Shown piece by piece: positions 19,625-30,826 of a DNA stretch of 64,000 nt; the first letter of the stretch is position 1, and each line of letters opens with the position of its first letter. Under the pieces are notes generated by a model that saw only the letters and a list, made by a program, of their open reading frames with translations, searched no databases and had not been told where the DNA came from. The stretch spans positions 1 to 64,000 of the forward strand of contig QKGM01000038.1 in NCBI GenBank assembly GCA_003250395.1. The letters run 5' to 3'. A program made the position numbers and the translations under genes. Source of the stretch: Bacteroidota bacterium (lineage in GTDB: Bacteria > Bacteroidota > Bacteroidia > Bacteroidales > TTA-H9).

Positions 19625-20035
19625 ATGGAACAAAGAGATTTTATCCTGAGAGAGATTGAAAAAATCGGGAAGATGTTGAATGCCATCAGAAGAAAACTTT
19701 TCGGGGGAAAGGAGACTATTTTTGTTACGGTCGAAGAACAATACAGTGACCTGGTTGAAATGTTATTGCGTGAGGTGGATTTCGATCTTGAAAGAATTTT
19801 ATCGCCAGATCATGATAAAACTGACGAGTATCTGAGTCGTTTCAGCGGATTTAATACGGAGAATATTGAACATCTGGCAGAAATTATTTCAGAAATAGGG
19901 TTTTCCCGAAGCGATAAAAATGCTGTCAGGTACCTTGAAAAGGCATTGCTGCTTTATGATATTTGTAATTTGCGGAGTAAAATCTATTCATTAGAAAGAG
20001 AGACAAAAATAGCTGCAATAAAGAGGGCCATGTAG
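19625..20035 (+). CDS. Hypothetical protein
   Basis: 136 aa ORF, charged/helical; no family assigned. Confidence 0.6.
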   Translation: MEQRDFILREIEKIGKMLNAIRRKLFGGKETIFVTVEEQYSDLVEMLLREVDFDLERILSPDHDKTDEYLSRFSGFNTENIEHLAEIISEIGFSRSDKNAVRYLEKALLLYDICNLRSKIYSLERETKIAAIKRAM

Positions 20036-20069
20036 CAATCGGGAAAAGACTAGAATACTTATAAGCGAT

Positions 20070-20106
20070 AAGGCTTGTCCTGTGTAATCAGGACAAGCCT
20101 TTTTAT
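20070..20106. terminator. Bidirectional rho-independent terminator
   Basis: AAGGCTTGTCCTGtgtaatCAGGACAAGCCTTTTT between convergent genes. Confidence 0.9.
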
Positions 20107-20112
20107 ATTAGG

Positions 20113-20886
20113 TTATAACTTTTTCCCGATATAGAAAACGTACCCGTAAAAATCTTTATACTTGTTATATAACAGACTTTCATGGCGTTGTTCAGCTACT
20201 AAAGCTTCTGCCGTTTCGTTACCGGGGTATTTCATCAGGAAGTCTTCCTGAACGGTAACCTGTTGCAAATAGTAATTGTCTGTCCAACAATTCTCGGGAA
20301 GTATAAAGGTTGCTACCGGAATATATCCTGCTTTCTGCATTTGAGCAACTTTATTCGGAATAGTATCAATCTGAGGATAGGCATCCATCCAGAATGATTC
20401 AATTTCTTCCGGTCTTTCATCAGTAAACCAGGATGCTTCAGAAACGGCAATGTAGCCTCCTTTTTTCAGGAATTTATGCCATTCATTCAGTCCTCTTTCA
20501 TAACCGATATTGTAGATAGCGCCTTCTGACCAGATCAGGTCAATTTCATTCTCACTGAAAGGGAGGTTTTCCATCGGGGCAACTATCCCGTTTACCCTGT
20601 GGCTAAGATTTAACTCCTCAGCATTGGCGTTGAAGTGATCTATGAAGGTAGGAAACAAGTCAATACCCGTGATATGGCAGGGTGCATGTTGCGCGAGTAC
20701 CATCGTTTGTCCACCGGTTCCACATCCTACATCAATGATCTTGGATTCGTTGGTAAGGTGATCTATAAAGCTTAATGCCTTGATGGTAACTTCAATACTT
20801 CCAGGACCCTGTCTTCTGGTCATGGCGAAGTATTCGCAGATAAAACTATAATCAAATTCGTGGATTGATTTATTTTCGGTACTCAT
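20113..20886 (-). CDS. Class I SAM-dependent methyltransferase
   Basis: [33 protein letters not shown] motif I/II. Confidence 0.9.
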   Translation of the reverse strand: MSTENKSIHEFDYSFICEYFAMTRRQGPGSIEVTIKALSFIDHLTNESKIIDVGCGTGGQTMVLAQHAPCHITGIDLFPTFIDHFNANAEELNLSHRVNGIVAPMENLPFSENEIDLIWSEGAIYNIGYERGLNEWHKFLKKGGYIAVSEASWFTDERPEEIESFWMDAYPQIDTIPNKVAQMQKAGYIPVATFILPENCWTDNYYLQQVTVQEDFLMKYPGNETAEALVAEQRHESLLYNKYKDFYGYVFYIGKKL

Positions 20887-21136
20887 TGTGTTTAAAATTA
20901 ATTGTTGGAACCCGGTAGCGGGTTATATTGACTCCACTTCCGGATTAACGGCAAATAAAAAGAGAAATAGAGATTGCTCCGGCATGATGATGCCTGAGTT
21001 TGCTGAAAGGATAACCCCGGGCTGAATGTCAGAGGTTATTTACCTTACCCTATCCGATTTAAGATTAAACATCCAATGGTATTAATGGTGGCAAAAGTAG
21101 GGAATTTTCCTGAAAAGCGTTTAATGCGATTAACAA

Positions 21137-21691
21137 CTAATTGTCTTGTTCACTCTTTTCGGTTATCTTTAGTATTTCCAGCATCGTTTTCCAGTTACGC
21201 GTAGTAGCTTGCTGCTGTAACCTGGTTTCAAAGAAAGTATTGTTAAGACGTGTTTTTCCGTAGCCATCGGGGAGATAAAGGTAGACCGAACGACCAGATA
21301 TAATCATTTTCTCTCCGGGGTTTATTGGAAAAGGTTTTAGCGATATGGTATCCTGTAAGGGTTTTTCTGCCAGGAGCGTCAGATGAAGGTAAGAGAGTTC
21401 ATGCTTACCGTCAGCAATAAACGGATTTTCGTTGATGATTTGCCTGAGGTCTCCAGCATCCAGAACAGTGACCGGAACTTCGAAACCGAACCGGATCATG
21501 ATAGCTTCAGATAGCTGGTCTCGTAAATCAATTGTTGACCCCTCTGCGCTGAAAATGATATTGCCACTTTGGATATAGGTTGTTACCCTGCTGTACCCTA
21601 AGGAGGTGCATAGATTTCGCAGCTCTCCCATATTTACAGGATGATGTCCGCCTACATTAATACCTCTAAGAAGAGCGATGTATATACCCAT
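21137..21691 (-). CDS. DUF1697 domain-containing protein
   Basis: YIALLRGINVGGHHPVNMGELRNLCTSLGYSRVTTYIQSGNIIFSA is the typical DUF1697 N-terminus. Confidence 0.9.
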   Translation of the reverse strand: MGIYIALLRGINVGGHHPVNMGELRNLCTSLGYSRVTTYIQSGNIIFSAEGSTIDLRDQLSEAIMIRFGFEVPVTVLDAGDLRQIINENPFIADGKHELSYLHLTLLAEKPLQDTISLKPFPINPGEKMIISGRSVYLYLPDGYGKTRLNNTFFETRLQQQATTRNWKTMLEILKITEKSEQDN

Positions 21692-21694
21692 TGC

Positions 21695-22963
21695 TTAATG
21701 AACTCTTGTGGTACACTGGTTCAGAAAGTCCCGTATAAGGCGGAAAATGTCACTGTATTCTGTCAACGGGATATTTCCCGTATCCCCGGGAACATGGTAA
21801 TAGGGCCATTCTTTTCCCATACTGTATACAAACAGAGCCGGAATTCCAAGTTTATCAAAAGGACAATGGTCGCTGTTGCATGAGGATCCCCTGTTCTTAA
21901 CGGTGGTCAGATATTCGTTGTCAGCGTTGATATTTACCATCCGTTTATGAAGTGTGGGATTGTTTTCTCCATTTACAGTTGTAATTCCGTTAGATCCAGT
22001 CCCTACCATATCCAGATTAAGTACAACATTAACACTGTCGGGTGATACAGGAAGGTTAGCCGTAAAGGCATATGAACCCCATAAGCCTGATTCTTCTCCG
22101 CTGAATGCGACAAACATCATTGAGCAGGCTGGCTGGTTTTCTGGCAGGGCAAAATGCCTGGCAAGATCCAGCATCATAGCCACACCGCTGGCATTGTCGT
22201 TACCTCCGGGATAATAGTTTCCTTTTCCCAGTAATCCCAGGTGGTCGTAATGGGCTGTTACAATGATCCACCTGGTTGGGAACTGTTTTCCTTTTACAAT
22301 ACCTGCCACATTTATAGCTTCCCCATTTTCGATATACAGGGTTTCAATGAGGCATTCCATGACGGTGTCTGTCTCCCTTATAACATTATAAGCTAATTTT
22401 CCGGTTACAATTGGTTTAACCTTAACAGCGTCAGAGTTTCTCCAGACAAGTGCTTTCCCTGAATCGGACTGATAGAAGATAGCAGCAACAGCCCCGGATA
22501 ATGAGTCACCCAGCCGGTCAGGAATCATATCTGTAATCACCACGCTGTTTCGGAGATCTTTTTTGCGAAGGGCAGTAAGTCCGGGCTTTGTTTTAAGTGT
22601 ATCGTCAAGGAGTCTTTCGATGCGTAAGGTTTTGTTGAAGGAGGGAGAAGAGAGACTATAGAAATAATCGTGCTGTGGCCGGAGTAATCTGTTGTTCACC
22701 TTTAGTACGATTTCACCGGGAAATGTATTAGCACTGAATGGGTAGGTGTGAAAGTAGGTATGGTTAAGCGGTTCAACATTATTTTTTCCCATCACTGAAG
22801 CAATAAAGTTTGCTGCTTTCAAATCTGCCCTGTTGGCGAATCCACGACCTTCCATTTCCGGGGAGGCGAGTGTCCGGATGATACCTTTTGCAAACGTGGT
22901 ATCCTGACCAGACATGTGTCCACAGATGAGTATCGAGAGTAGCAGGAATGTAAAATTCTTCAT
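21695..22963 (-). CDS. M28 family metallopeptidase
   Basis: ITAHYDHLG, PGGNDNASGVAMMLDLAR, FSGEESGLWGSYAF metal-binding motifs. Confidence 0.9.
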   Translation of the reverse strand: MKNFTFLLLSILICGHMSGQDTTFAKGIIRTLASPEMEGRGFANRADLKAANFIASVMGKNNVEPLNHTYFHTYPFSANTFPGEIVLKVNNRLLRPQHDYFYSLSSPSFNKTLRIERLLDDTLKTKPGLTALRKKDLRNSVVITDMIPDRLGDSLSGAVAAIFYQSDSGKALVWRNSDAVKVKPIVTGKLAYNVIRETDTVMECLIETLYIENGEAINVAGIVKGKQFPTRWIIVTAHYDHLGLLGKGNYYPGGNDNASGVAMMLDLARHFALPENQPACSMMFVAFSGEESGLWGSYAFTANLPVSPDSVNVVLNLDMVGTGSNGITTVNGENNPTLHKRMVNINADNEYLTTVKNRGSSCNSDHCPFDKLGIPALFVYSMGKEWPYYHVPGDTGNIPLTEYSDIFRLIRDFLNQCTTRVH

Positions 22964-23003
22964 GTAGAAATTGTGATTTTAGGGGTTGACTTGTGATACA
23001 GAG

Positions 23004-24470
23004 TTAACTCTTCCAGAAAGATGGTGAAAAGAGGATGAGAACAGTAAATAATTCGAGACGACCAATCAGCATCAGAAAACTGAGTAACCATTTTGCTATA
23101 TCGGGCAGGAAGCTGAAATTGTATATCGGGCCTACCAAACCAATTCCAGGGCCAATATTCCCTATTGCCGAGGTAACTGCCCCAATTGAAGTTTCAAAAT
23201 CAATTCCAAACAGTGTTATCATAAAAGTCCCTATGGCAACACTAAAGATGTAAATCAGGAAAAAAGCAGTTACTTTAAAGATAACGTTTTCGCTGACGGC
23301 TTTCCCGTTGAGCCTTACAGGAATGACTGCCATTGGATGAATGAGCCTGCGCAATTCAAGCCTTGAATTACGCAAAAGCAGCAAGTGTCTTACTATTTTA
23401 ACCCCGCCTCCGGTACTTCCTGCACTCCCACCAACGAACATTAACAAAAAGAGGATAAACCACATTGAACCAGGCCAAAGAAGATAGTTGTCGCTTACAA
23501 ATCCAGTGGTTGTGATTATACTGACCACCTGGAACAAAGCCTTGCGGAAAGAAGATTCTACTCCGAAAAAGCCCTGGTTTATCAGTCCGATTGTTATAAG
23601 CATAGTTGGTAACAACACCAGTGTCAGGTAAAACCTGAACTCATCATTTTTCCATATAGTTTTCAATTTCCCTTTCAGAAGCCAGTAATGGAGGGTAAAG
23701 TTCGCCCCTGCAAGGAACATAAAAACAATTACGACGTACTGGATATAAGGTGAGAATTCCATCATTCCCTCATTCCGGGTCGAGAATCCCCCTGTTGCCA
23801 TAGTAGCGTAAGCATGACAAAGACTTTCATAAAGATTCATCCCTCCCAGCATGAGCAAAATTGCCTGAAGAAAGGTCAACAGAATATAGATACCCCAAAG
23901 TCTTTTGGCTGTTTCCTTGATCCTGGGGTGAAGTTTATCTTTTGTAATCCCGGGTACCTCAGCAGCGAAAAGTTGCATGCCACCAATACCCAAAAGCGGC
24001 AGGATTGCAAGAGAAAGAACAATTATACCCATTCCACCAAGCCAATGAGTAAGTGCACGCCAGTATAACAGTCCCTCGGGGAGAGATTCGATGTCGCTGA
24101 ATATGGTTGCCCCTGTAGTTGTGAAACCAGACATCGTTTCAAAAAAAGCATCGGTGAAGGATAAATCACTTACAGAGAAAAAGAATGGAAGTGCTCCAAA
24201 AAGTGAAAAGATGATCCATGAAAAACTTACAATAACATATCCTTCCCGTTTTCCAAGGTTTTCTCTTTTGAAATTTCTGTTCACGAACCAGAGTAGAAAC
24301 CCTGATAAAGCAGTAACTCCGGAACCGAGCAGCAGTGGGATAAAGGCAGAGTCGTTGTACCATATAGATACAGGTAAACAACTAAGCATGGCGGCGGCTT
24401 CGATCAGCAGAAGCAAGCCGAGAATATACATGATTAACCTGTGGTGGAATATCCTTTCGCTTTTAAACAT
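23004..24470 (-). CDS. trkH: Potassium uptake protein TrkH
   Basis: TTTGATIFSDIESLPEGLLYWRALTHWLGGMGIIVLSLAILP and GGSAGSTGGGVKIVRHLLL selectivity-loop motifs. Confidence 0.93.
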   Translation of the reverse strand: MFKSERIFHHRLIMYILGLLLLIEAAAMLSCLPVSIWYNDSAFIPLLLGSGVTALSGFLLWFVNRNFKRENLGKREGYVIVSFSWIIFSLFGALPFFFSVSDLSFTDAFFETMSGFTTTGATIFSDIESLPEGLLYWRALTHWLGGMGIIVLSLAILPLLGIGGMQLFAAEVPGITKDKLHPRIKETAKRLWGIYILLTFLQAILLMLGGMNLYESLCHAYATMATGGFSTRNEGMMEFSPYIQYVVIVFMFLAGANFTLHYWLLKGKLKTIWKNDEFRFYLTLVLLPTMLITIGLINQGFFGVESSFRKALFQVVSIITTTGFVSDNYLLWPGSMWFILFLLMFVGGSAGSTGGGVKIVRHLLLLRNSRLELRRLIHPMAVIPVRLNGKAVSENVIFKVTAFFLIYIFSVAIGTFMITLFGIDFETSIGAVTSAIGNIGPGIGLVGPIYNFSFLPDIAKWLLSFLMLIGRLELFTVLILFSPSFWKS

Positions 24471-24600
24471 CGAATTTGATTTGTTCGTCTATTCCGTACA
24501 GTTCTCTTGACGGAATAATTAGCCGCTAAGATACTTTTCTTCTTCTTATCGGCGAAATTCTGTTACTTACCAGATGGGAACGGACCTGAATAAAGGAAGA

Positions 24601-25941
24601 TCAATTGAAGAACTTTTCAATTTTGCTGATGGCACTTGGTAAAGCAAAAACAACTACCTTATCTCCTTCAACGATCTGAAAGTTTCCAAGTGCAATATAG
24701 CTTTCTTCACCTCTGACCACACCCCCGATAATAGCGTCCTTAATGATGGGAAGTTCTCTTATGGGCATTCGTGTTACAACCGAATCTTTCTTGACAACAA
24801 ATTCAAGCACTTCTGCATCTACCCCATTGAGACATTTGATTGAAGTCACCTCGGCATCCATGGTAAAACGGGCAATGTAGCTTGCCGTAATCAGCTTTTT
24901 GTTGATCATGGCTTCCAATCCTATGTTTTGAGCCATGTCAATGAAATCAATGTTTTCAATGAGCGGAATCACTTTTTTTACCCCTGCCTTTTTTGCCATG
25001 AGGCACGTAAACATGTTGGTTTCGTTATTGTCGGTTACAGCAATAAATGCGTCCATTTTTCCCAGCCCTTCTGCTTCCAGTGTTTCGAAATCACGGGCAT
25101 CAGCATTTATTATCAGTGTGTTACTTAGCTGATCAGAGAGGTTCAGGCAACGTTCACGATCAGCATCAACCAATTTTACCCGCATACTTTTTTCGAGACG
25201 CATCGCTGTTTTAAGACCTATTCTGCCACCTCCTATGATCATTACACTTTTTATGTCGATACGCTGTCTGCCCGCCATGTTTAGCAATTCATCAATACCA
25301 TCAGGACGGGTAATGACATAAGCGAGGTCGCCGAACAGGAATTTATCCTGTCCTTTCGGGATAATGGTTTGACGATCACGGTGAATGGCTACAGCTCTGA
25401 AATTAAGTTTTGGATTTTCCCTGGCGATTGAGTCGAGCGATTTCCCTAGTACCTTACATTCTTCATCAAGTTTGAGGAGGAAGAGAGATAATTTGCCATC
25501 TGAGAAGTCGAACACTTCAGTAGCCCCTGATTGAGTGAGCATCCTTAGTACTTCTTTTGAAGCAATTCTTTCCGGGCAAACCATGGCATCTATTCCAAGG
25601 CCGCGCATGATGGCCTTGTTAGCTTCGGTCAGGTATTCCGTGTTGTTGACCCTGGCAATAGTTCTTTTAGCTCCAAGACGTTTTCCTATTATACAGGTAA
25701 CGATGTTGATGGCATCATCATGAACAACCGAAATTAATAAATCAGTTTTATGGATATTGGCCTCCTCCAGAACGGAAATAGAGGTCGAATCTCCTGCCAG
25801 TGTCATAATATCAGACTCGCTTTCCAAAAGTCTTAGCAGCTCCGAGTGCGGATCTACAATTGTAATGTTATGATGTTCGGCCGAGATGATTTTGGCCAGG
25901 TGAAATCCCACTTCGCCGTCACCGGCAATAATGATGTTCAT
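24601..25941 (-). CDS. trkA: Trk system potassium transporter TrkA
   Basis: Two RCK/TrkA-N domains (MNIIIAGDGEVGFHLAKII; MIIGGGRIGLKTAMRLE); adjacent to trkH on the same strand. Confidence 0.93.
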   Translation of the reverse strand: MNIIIAGDGEVGFHLAKIISAEHHNITIVDPHSELLRLLESESDIMTLAGDSTSISVLEEANIHKTDLLISVVHDDAINIVTCIIGKRLGAKRTIARVNNTEYLTEANKAIMRGLGIDAMVCPERIASKEVLRMLTQSGATEVFDFSDGKLSLFLLKLDEECKVLGKSLDSIARENPKLNFRAVAIHRDRQTIIPKGQDKFLFGDLAYVITRPDGIDELLNMAGRQRIDIKSVMIIGGGRIGLKTAMRLEKSMRVKLVDADRERCLNLSDQLSNTLIINADARDFETLEAEGLGKMDAFIAVTDNNETNMFTCLMAKKAGVKKVIPLIENIDFIDMAQNIGLEAMINKKLITASYIARFTMDAEVTSIKCLNGVDAEVLEFVVKKDSVVTRMPIRELPIIKDAIIGGVVRGEESYIALGNFQIVEGDKVVVFALPSAISKIEKFFN

Positions 25942-26043
25942 TTTAACGTTTGCCTAAATTTTCTATATCGGGCTGCGAAATTAATACAATTTACAACTTA
26001 CCGTTGTACAAAATAGTACTTTAATTTTGTCAGGGTTGTAAAA

Positions 26044-26862
26044 TTACATTGTCAGGCTGTATTTTTTCCAACCCGAAAGGCTTGTTATATCCCAGTCTTC
26101 TGCAACCTGAAATTTGTGGCGCCAACTTTCCAGGCTTTTGTAGTCGAGTACTGCTTCGACAATCTGGGGGTCGCTACCAATTGCCCCGGAGAGTATGTTT
26201 CCCATGAAATCAATCACCATGGTGTCTCCCTGATGGATTAGTCCTGTTCCGTCAGTTCCTGTTCTGTTTATTCCGATCACGAAACATTGATTTTCTATGG
26301 CACGGGCAACCAGCAGGCTTCGCCAGTGGTGCGCCCGTGCTGCCGGCCAATTGGCTGTGTACACCAGAACATCGTAGGCGTATTTCCCTTCAGAATATGC
26401 ATTCCTCGCAAAAACAGGGAACCGAAGGTCATAGCATACCTGTGGCATGAAATTCCAACCATTGATTTCGACCTGTACTTTTGAAACCCCTTTGACCAGG
26501 TGGGCATTTTCGCTTCCCATACTGAACAGATGGAATTTGTCGTACCAGGCTACTTTTCCTTCACTGCTTACCCAGTAAAATCTGTTTACGATTCCTTTTT
26601 CCGTGGTGACAGGAACCGAGCCGGCAACAATTGCTTTCTGCCTCGATGCCAGTTCCTTCATCCATTGCATTGTAATTATCGAGGTGGATTCCGACAGGCT
26701 GCCAGTTGAAAAGGAGAACCCGACAGCAAAAAACTCTGGCAAAAATATAATATTAGCCTTGCTTCGGCAGATTGACAGCAGTTTTTCGATTCGAGTAAAG
26801 TTAGCCTGGGGATCCCCCCACACGATATCATTTTGTACGGCACATATATTGAATTGTGTCAT
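26044..26862 (-). CDS. Nitrilase-superfamily amidohydrolase (omega-amidase/YafV-like)
   Basis: IFLPEFFAVGFS (Glu), YDKFHLFSMG (Lys), PQVCYDLRFPVFAR (Cys) catalytic triad context. Confidence 0.9.
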   Translation of the reverse strand: MTQFNICAVQNDIVWGDPQANFTRIEKLLSICRSKANIIFLPEFFAVGFSFSTGSLSESTSIITMQWMKELASRQKAIVAGSVPVTTEKGIVNRFYWVSSEGKVAWYDKFHLFSMGSENAHLVKGVSKVQVEINGWNFMPQVCYDLRFPVFARNAYSEGKYAYDVLVYTANWPAARAHHWRSLLVARAIENQCFVIGINRTGTDGTGLIHQGDTMVIDFMGNILSGAIGSDPQIVEAVLDYKSLESWRHKFQVAEDWDITSLSGWKKYSLTM

Positions 26863-26935
26863 GATTTTATCTGTTCATTTGTGTTGCAAACCTAATAGAA
26901 ATATATACATCATTCATACTACTTCTCTAATTGAC

Positions 26936-26943
26936 TATCTTTG
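26936..26943 (+). promoter_or_regulatory. Putative -7 promoter element TATCTTTG upstream of pgk
   Basis: Matches TAnnTTTG, ~31 nt upstream of the pgk ATG. Confidence 0.45.
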
Positions 26944-26973
26944 TGAAGTAAATTGGATTAAATACTAAGAGAA

Positions 26974-28164
26974 ATGAAAACAATAGACAATATAAACTTC
27001 AGCGGAAAGCGTGCACTTATCAGGGTAGATTTTAATGTACCGCTTAACGAAAAGTTTGAGATAACCGACCCTACCCGTATAAATGCTGCTTTGAAAACAA
27101 TACAGAAGATCCTTTCAGATGGAGGATCCGTAATTCTGATGTCGCATCTGGGGCGGCCTAAGGGTGGTTTTGAGAATAAATTCAGCCTTTCTCATCTGCT
27201 GCCGTTTATTAGTGAAGCATTAGGGTTAAAAGTGAAATTTGCCGATGATTGTATTGGAGAGAGCGCCAGTACACTTTCCTCTTCGTTGAAACCAGGTGAA
27301 GTTCTGCTGCTTGAGAATCTGAGGTTTTATAAAGAGGAGGAGAAGGGTGATGAGAGATTTGCTGAAAAGCTATCAAAACTGGGAGATGTGTATGTAAATG
27401 ATGCCTTTGGGACGGCTCACAGGGCACATGCCTCCACGGCTGTTATCGCGAAGTTTTTCCCCAACGACAAGATGTTTGGATACGTTATGGCCAATGAACT
27501 TGCAAGTATCGACAGGGTAATGAAATACGGAGAGCAGCCCTTTACAGCCATCCTCGGTGGTGCAAAGATCAGCGGCAAAATTGAAATCATAGAAAATCTG
27601 TTGCCCAAAGTCAATCATCTGATAATCGGAGGAGGTATGATGTTCACTTTTATCAGGGCAACAGGTGGTCGAACCGGTAACTCGCTTATTGAGGAAGATC
27701 TTGTAGGACTTGCCAATGAAATTCTTGATAAAGCGAAAAAGCTTGGTGTGACCATTCATCTCGCAACAGATGCAATTATTGCTAATAAGTTCGACAATGT
27801 AGCTGACCGTAAAGTATGCCCCGCTGGTGAAATTCCTGAAGGATGGATGGGGCTTGATATCGGTCCAGAAACTGTTGCTGCCTTCAGTAAGGTTGTTCTG
27901 GAATCTAAGACTATTCTTTGGAATGGCCCGATGGGTGTCTTTGAAATGAGTAATTTTGAAAATGGTACCCGGGAGATTGCGATGGCAATTGCCCAGGCTA
28001 CCTCTAATGGTACATATAGTCTGGTGGGTGGCGGTGATTCGGTTGCGGCTGTAAACAAATATGAACTCGCCGACAAAGTAAGTTATGTTTCTACTGGGGG
28101 GGGGGCTATGCTCGAGTATATAGAAGGAAAAGAGCTGCCGGGAGTCTCTTTTGTCATGCTATAG
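26974..28164 (+). CDS. pgk: Phosphoglycerate kinase
   Basis: [57 protein letters not shown]. Confidence 0.97.
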   Translation: MKTIDNINFSGKRALIRVDFNVPLNEKFEITDPTRINAALKTIQKILSDGGSVILMSHLGRPKGGFENKFSLSHLLPFISEALGLKVKFADDCIGESASTLSSSLKPGEVLLLENLRFYKEEEKGDERFAEKLSKLGDVYVNDAFGTAHRAHASTAVIAKFFPNDKMFGYVMANELASIDRVMKYGEQPFTAILGGAKISGKIEIIENLLPKVNHLIIGGGMMFTFIRATGGRTGNSLIEEDLVGLANEILDKAKKLGVTIHLATDAIIANKFDNVADRKVCPAGEIPEGWMGLDIGPETVAAFSKVVLESKTILWNGPMGVFEMSNFENGTREIAMAIAQATSNGTYSLVGGGDSVAAVNKYELADKVSYVSTGGGAMLEYIEGKELPGVSFVML

Positions 28165-28212
28165 TTTTTTTATAATTTTAAAAGTGTCTGAGTTTTAGCC
28201 ATTCTTTTTTTA

Positions 28213-28220
28213 TACCTTTG
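28213..28220 (+). promoter_or_regulatory. Putative -7 promoter element TACCTTTG upstream of the response regulator
   Basis: Matches TAnnTTTG. Confidence 0.4.
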
Positions 28221-28407
28221 GGGCAAGATATAGAAGAATTATAGGGCTGAAGAACTAAGGAGAAGAAACATACATGTTGGATGTGTGAATTCCGGGATTG
28301 TCTGAAAATCATCATTTACGGTTGTTTCATGCGATTGTAAATGAAAATGTATGGTAATTACTTATAAACAATAATTAGGTTTCTACCGGTTGCAAAGTAG
28401 CGATGAT

Positions 28408-28776
28408 ATGAAAAGTATTCTTTTAGTAGACGATGAAAAAGTTTTTGTTGATGGTTTGAAATTGTTGTTGGAAAAACATGGGTTTTTGGTTACAACAGCT
28501 TCAAATGGAGAAGAAGGGCTTAATGCTTTTTTCTCAAAATCTTTTGATTTGGTCATTACCGATATCAGGATGCCTGGGAACAATGGTTTACAACTTATTA
28601 GTGATGTCAGAAAAAAGAACGACAGGGTGAAAATACTGGCTATGAGTGGTGGTGGTTATATCCCGGCTGACGACTATCTTCGTATTTCAAAGCTATTTGG
28701 TGCGGACAGAATCCTTTCAAAACCTTTCCTTTTTGATCAGTTAATTGAAGAGATTAATGCTCTGATTCCTGATTGA
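28408..28776 (+). CDS. Single-domain response regulator (receiver) protein
   Basis: SILLVDDEKVFVDGLKLLLEKHG, DLVITDIRMPGNNGLQLI, ILSKPF. Confidence 0.9.
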   Translation: MKSILLVDDEKVFVDGLKLLLEKHGFLVTTASNGEEGLNAFFSKSFDLVITDIRMPGNNGLQLISDVRKKNDRVKILAMSGGGYIPADDYLRISKLFGADRILSKPFLFDQLIEEINALIPD

Positions 28777-28800
28777 ATGTGTAGATTGAAAATATTTATT

Positions 28801-28824
28801 GTCCCGGTTCCCGGGACTTTTTTG
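28801..28824 (+). terminator. Rho-independent terminator
   Basis: GTCCCGGttcCCGGGACTTTTTTG directly after the response regulator. Confidence 0.8.
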
Positions 28825-29474
28825 TTTCCGGAGATATGGATTCCGCTTTCGTCCTAGTTTCCCAGAATTATCCGGAAAGGAAATTTACCTTCTCAAAAGG
28901 CTGCCTGATGTTATATATTGGTCTTGATGATATGCCAACGTTTTCATCGGGCTTCAAACTGATTCTTTTGAAGAAATGGAAAAATTGATGGGGTTAGTTT
29001 CAAGGCAGTCTGGCTTTTTCCATTGGAAAGGGTAATGTATGAAGAATGTTTCTTCATTGCTTTTCACAGGATCATGTCCTAAATACTGACGGACTCATAT
29101 GGAGATGGTTTTGATCCATAAATTGAGGCTTGTCATGTTATTAACTAGAATGTTCTGCCTGGTGATAGTGAAGATGTAAGGTTAAACGGGCTGGCAGGAG
29201 AGAAGGAGACGCGATCAGTTCGTGATAATAACTGTTGACCTTTCTATGAGCTGATATTGAGGTATCAAACGGATTCCCGGGATTTTTTCCGCAACATATT
29301 TGTTCAGGCTCTGTCTGCCAGAGATTAGTGATTGAGAAAAGTACAAGCATTTAATCTTTTGTATTCGGAAATCTGGGAACATAAAACTCAGGAAATTGAT
29401 AAGAGTACCTGTTTAGTGATATGACCTTGTTCTAAACCAGAAATGATAAGCGCTACCTTTGTCGAAAATTTGAA

Positions 29475-30806
29475 GTGGAAAAATTACCAACACCAAGAGA
29501 GATTAGGTCAGTTGCCTGGCCAATCATTCTGAGCCTAATCGCGCAGAATGTTGTAAATGTAACAGATACTGCTTTCCTCGGAAGACTGGGCCCTGTTTCG
29601 TTAGGGGCATCAGCACTGGGCGGATTGTTATATATTGCAATATACATGTTGGGATTCGGGTTCGGCAGCGGAGCCCAGATATTAATTTCGCGAAGGAATG
29701 GAGAGAAGCGGTATGAAGAGACAGGACGTATAACAAACCAGACTTTTCTTACAACCAGTATATTCGGGGTAATTATAATTGTACTCGTGCAATTGTTTGC
29801 TTCGACTTTTCTTAATGCCGTTATATCGTCACCGGAAGTTGGAAAAACAACTATAGATTATACTTCCATGCGGATATGGGGGTTGATTTTTGCTTTTGCA
29901 AACATCTCTTTTCGGGCATTTTACGTAGGAATCGCGCGTACCAGATTATTGGGTTATAGTGCATTCGTGATGGCATTTGTTAATATTCTGCTTGACTATG
30001 TACTCATCTTTGGCCATTTGGGATTTCCAGCTTTGGGTATCAAGGGAGCTGCCCTGGCCTCGGTCATTGCTGAAGCCACAGCTGTCATCTTTACAATAGT
30101 TTATACTGTTATAACCGTTGATGTGTCGCGCTATAAGATTTTTACGGCATCGCCTGCTCATCGAAAGACATTGTTCCAGACTATTGATATTTCAGTATGG
30201 GTGATGCTACAGAATTTCCTATCGCTTGGAAGTTGGTTCCTGTTTTTTGTTATTGTCGAGAAGTCGGGTGAAATGAATCTGGCAATTTCCAATATAATCC
30301 GAAGTATATACATGGTACTTATTATACCCATACTCGGTTTTGCCACTGCTGCCAATACGCTGGTAAGTAATTCTATCGGGGCGAATGGAGCCGGATATGC
30401 AGCCCAGATTATCCGACGTGTAATGCTCCAGGGTTTTTTATTTGTCATACCGATACTGTTAATTGCAGTGGCGCATACCGATTACATTGTGGAGGTTTAT
30501 ACCAATGATCCGGAGCTTGTTTCGTCGACGGTTCCCGCATTGAGACTGGTTTGTGGTGTAATGGTTCTATTTAATGGAGCCTATATCCTTTTTCAGGGGG
30601 TGGCAGCTACAGGCAATACAAGAATTACACTGGTAATAGAAGCCTTCACGATTGCCGTTTATCTCTGGTATTCCTGGATGGCTACAGTGGTATGGAAGTT
30701 TAACATCACTGCAATTTGGACGAACGAGTATCTCTATTTTATACTTCTCGGAATTCTTTCATACTTTTACCTCGCTTTCGGCAACTGGCGCCAGAAGGTG
30801 ATTTGA
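29475..30806 (+). CDS. MATE family efflux transporter
   Basis: PIILSLIAQNVVNVTDTAFLGRLGPVSLGASALGG; 12-TM-like pattern; GTG start. Confidence 0.9.
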   Translation: MEKLPTPREIRSVAWPIILSLIAQNVVNVTDTAFLGRLGPVSLGASALGGLLYIAIYMLGFGFGSGAQILISRRNGEKRYEETGRITNQTFLTTSIFGVIIIVLVQLFASTFLNAVISSPEVGKTTIDYTSMRIWGLIFAFANISFRAFYVGIARTRLLGYSAFVMAFVNILLDYVLIFGHLGFPALGIKGAALASVIAEATAVIFTIVYTVITVDVSRYKIFTASPAHRKTLFQTIDISVWVMLQNFLSLGSWFLFFVIVEKSGEMNLAISNIIRSIYMVLIIPILGFATAANTLVSNSIGANGAGYAAQIIRRVMLQGFLFVIPILLIAVAHTDYIVEVYTNDPELVSSTVPALRLVCGVMVLFNGAYILFQGVAATGNTRITLVIEAFTIAVYLWYSWMATVVWKFNITAIWTNEYLYFILLGILSYFYLAFGNWRQKVI

Positions 30807-30826
30807 TAATTTCCATGTGAAGCTTT

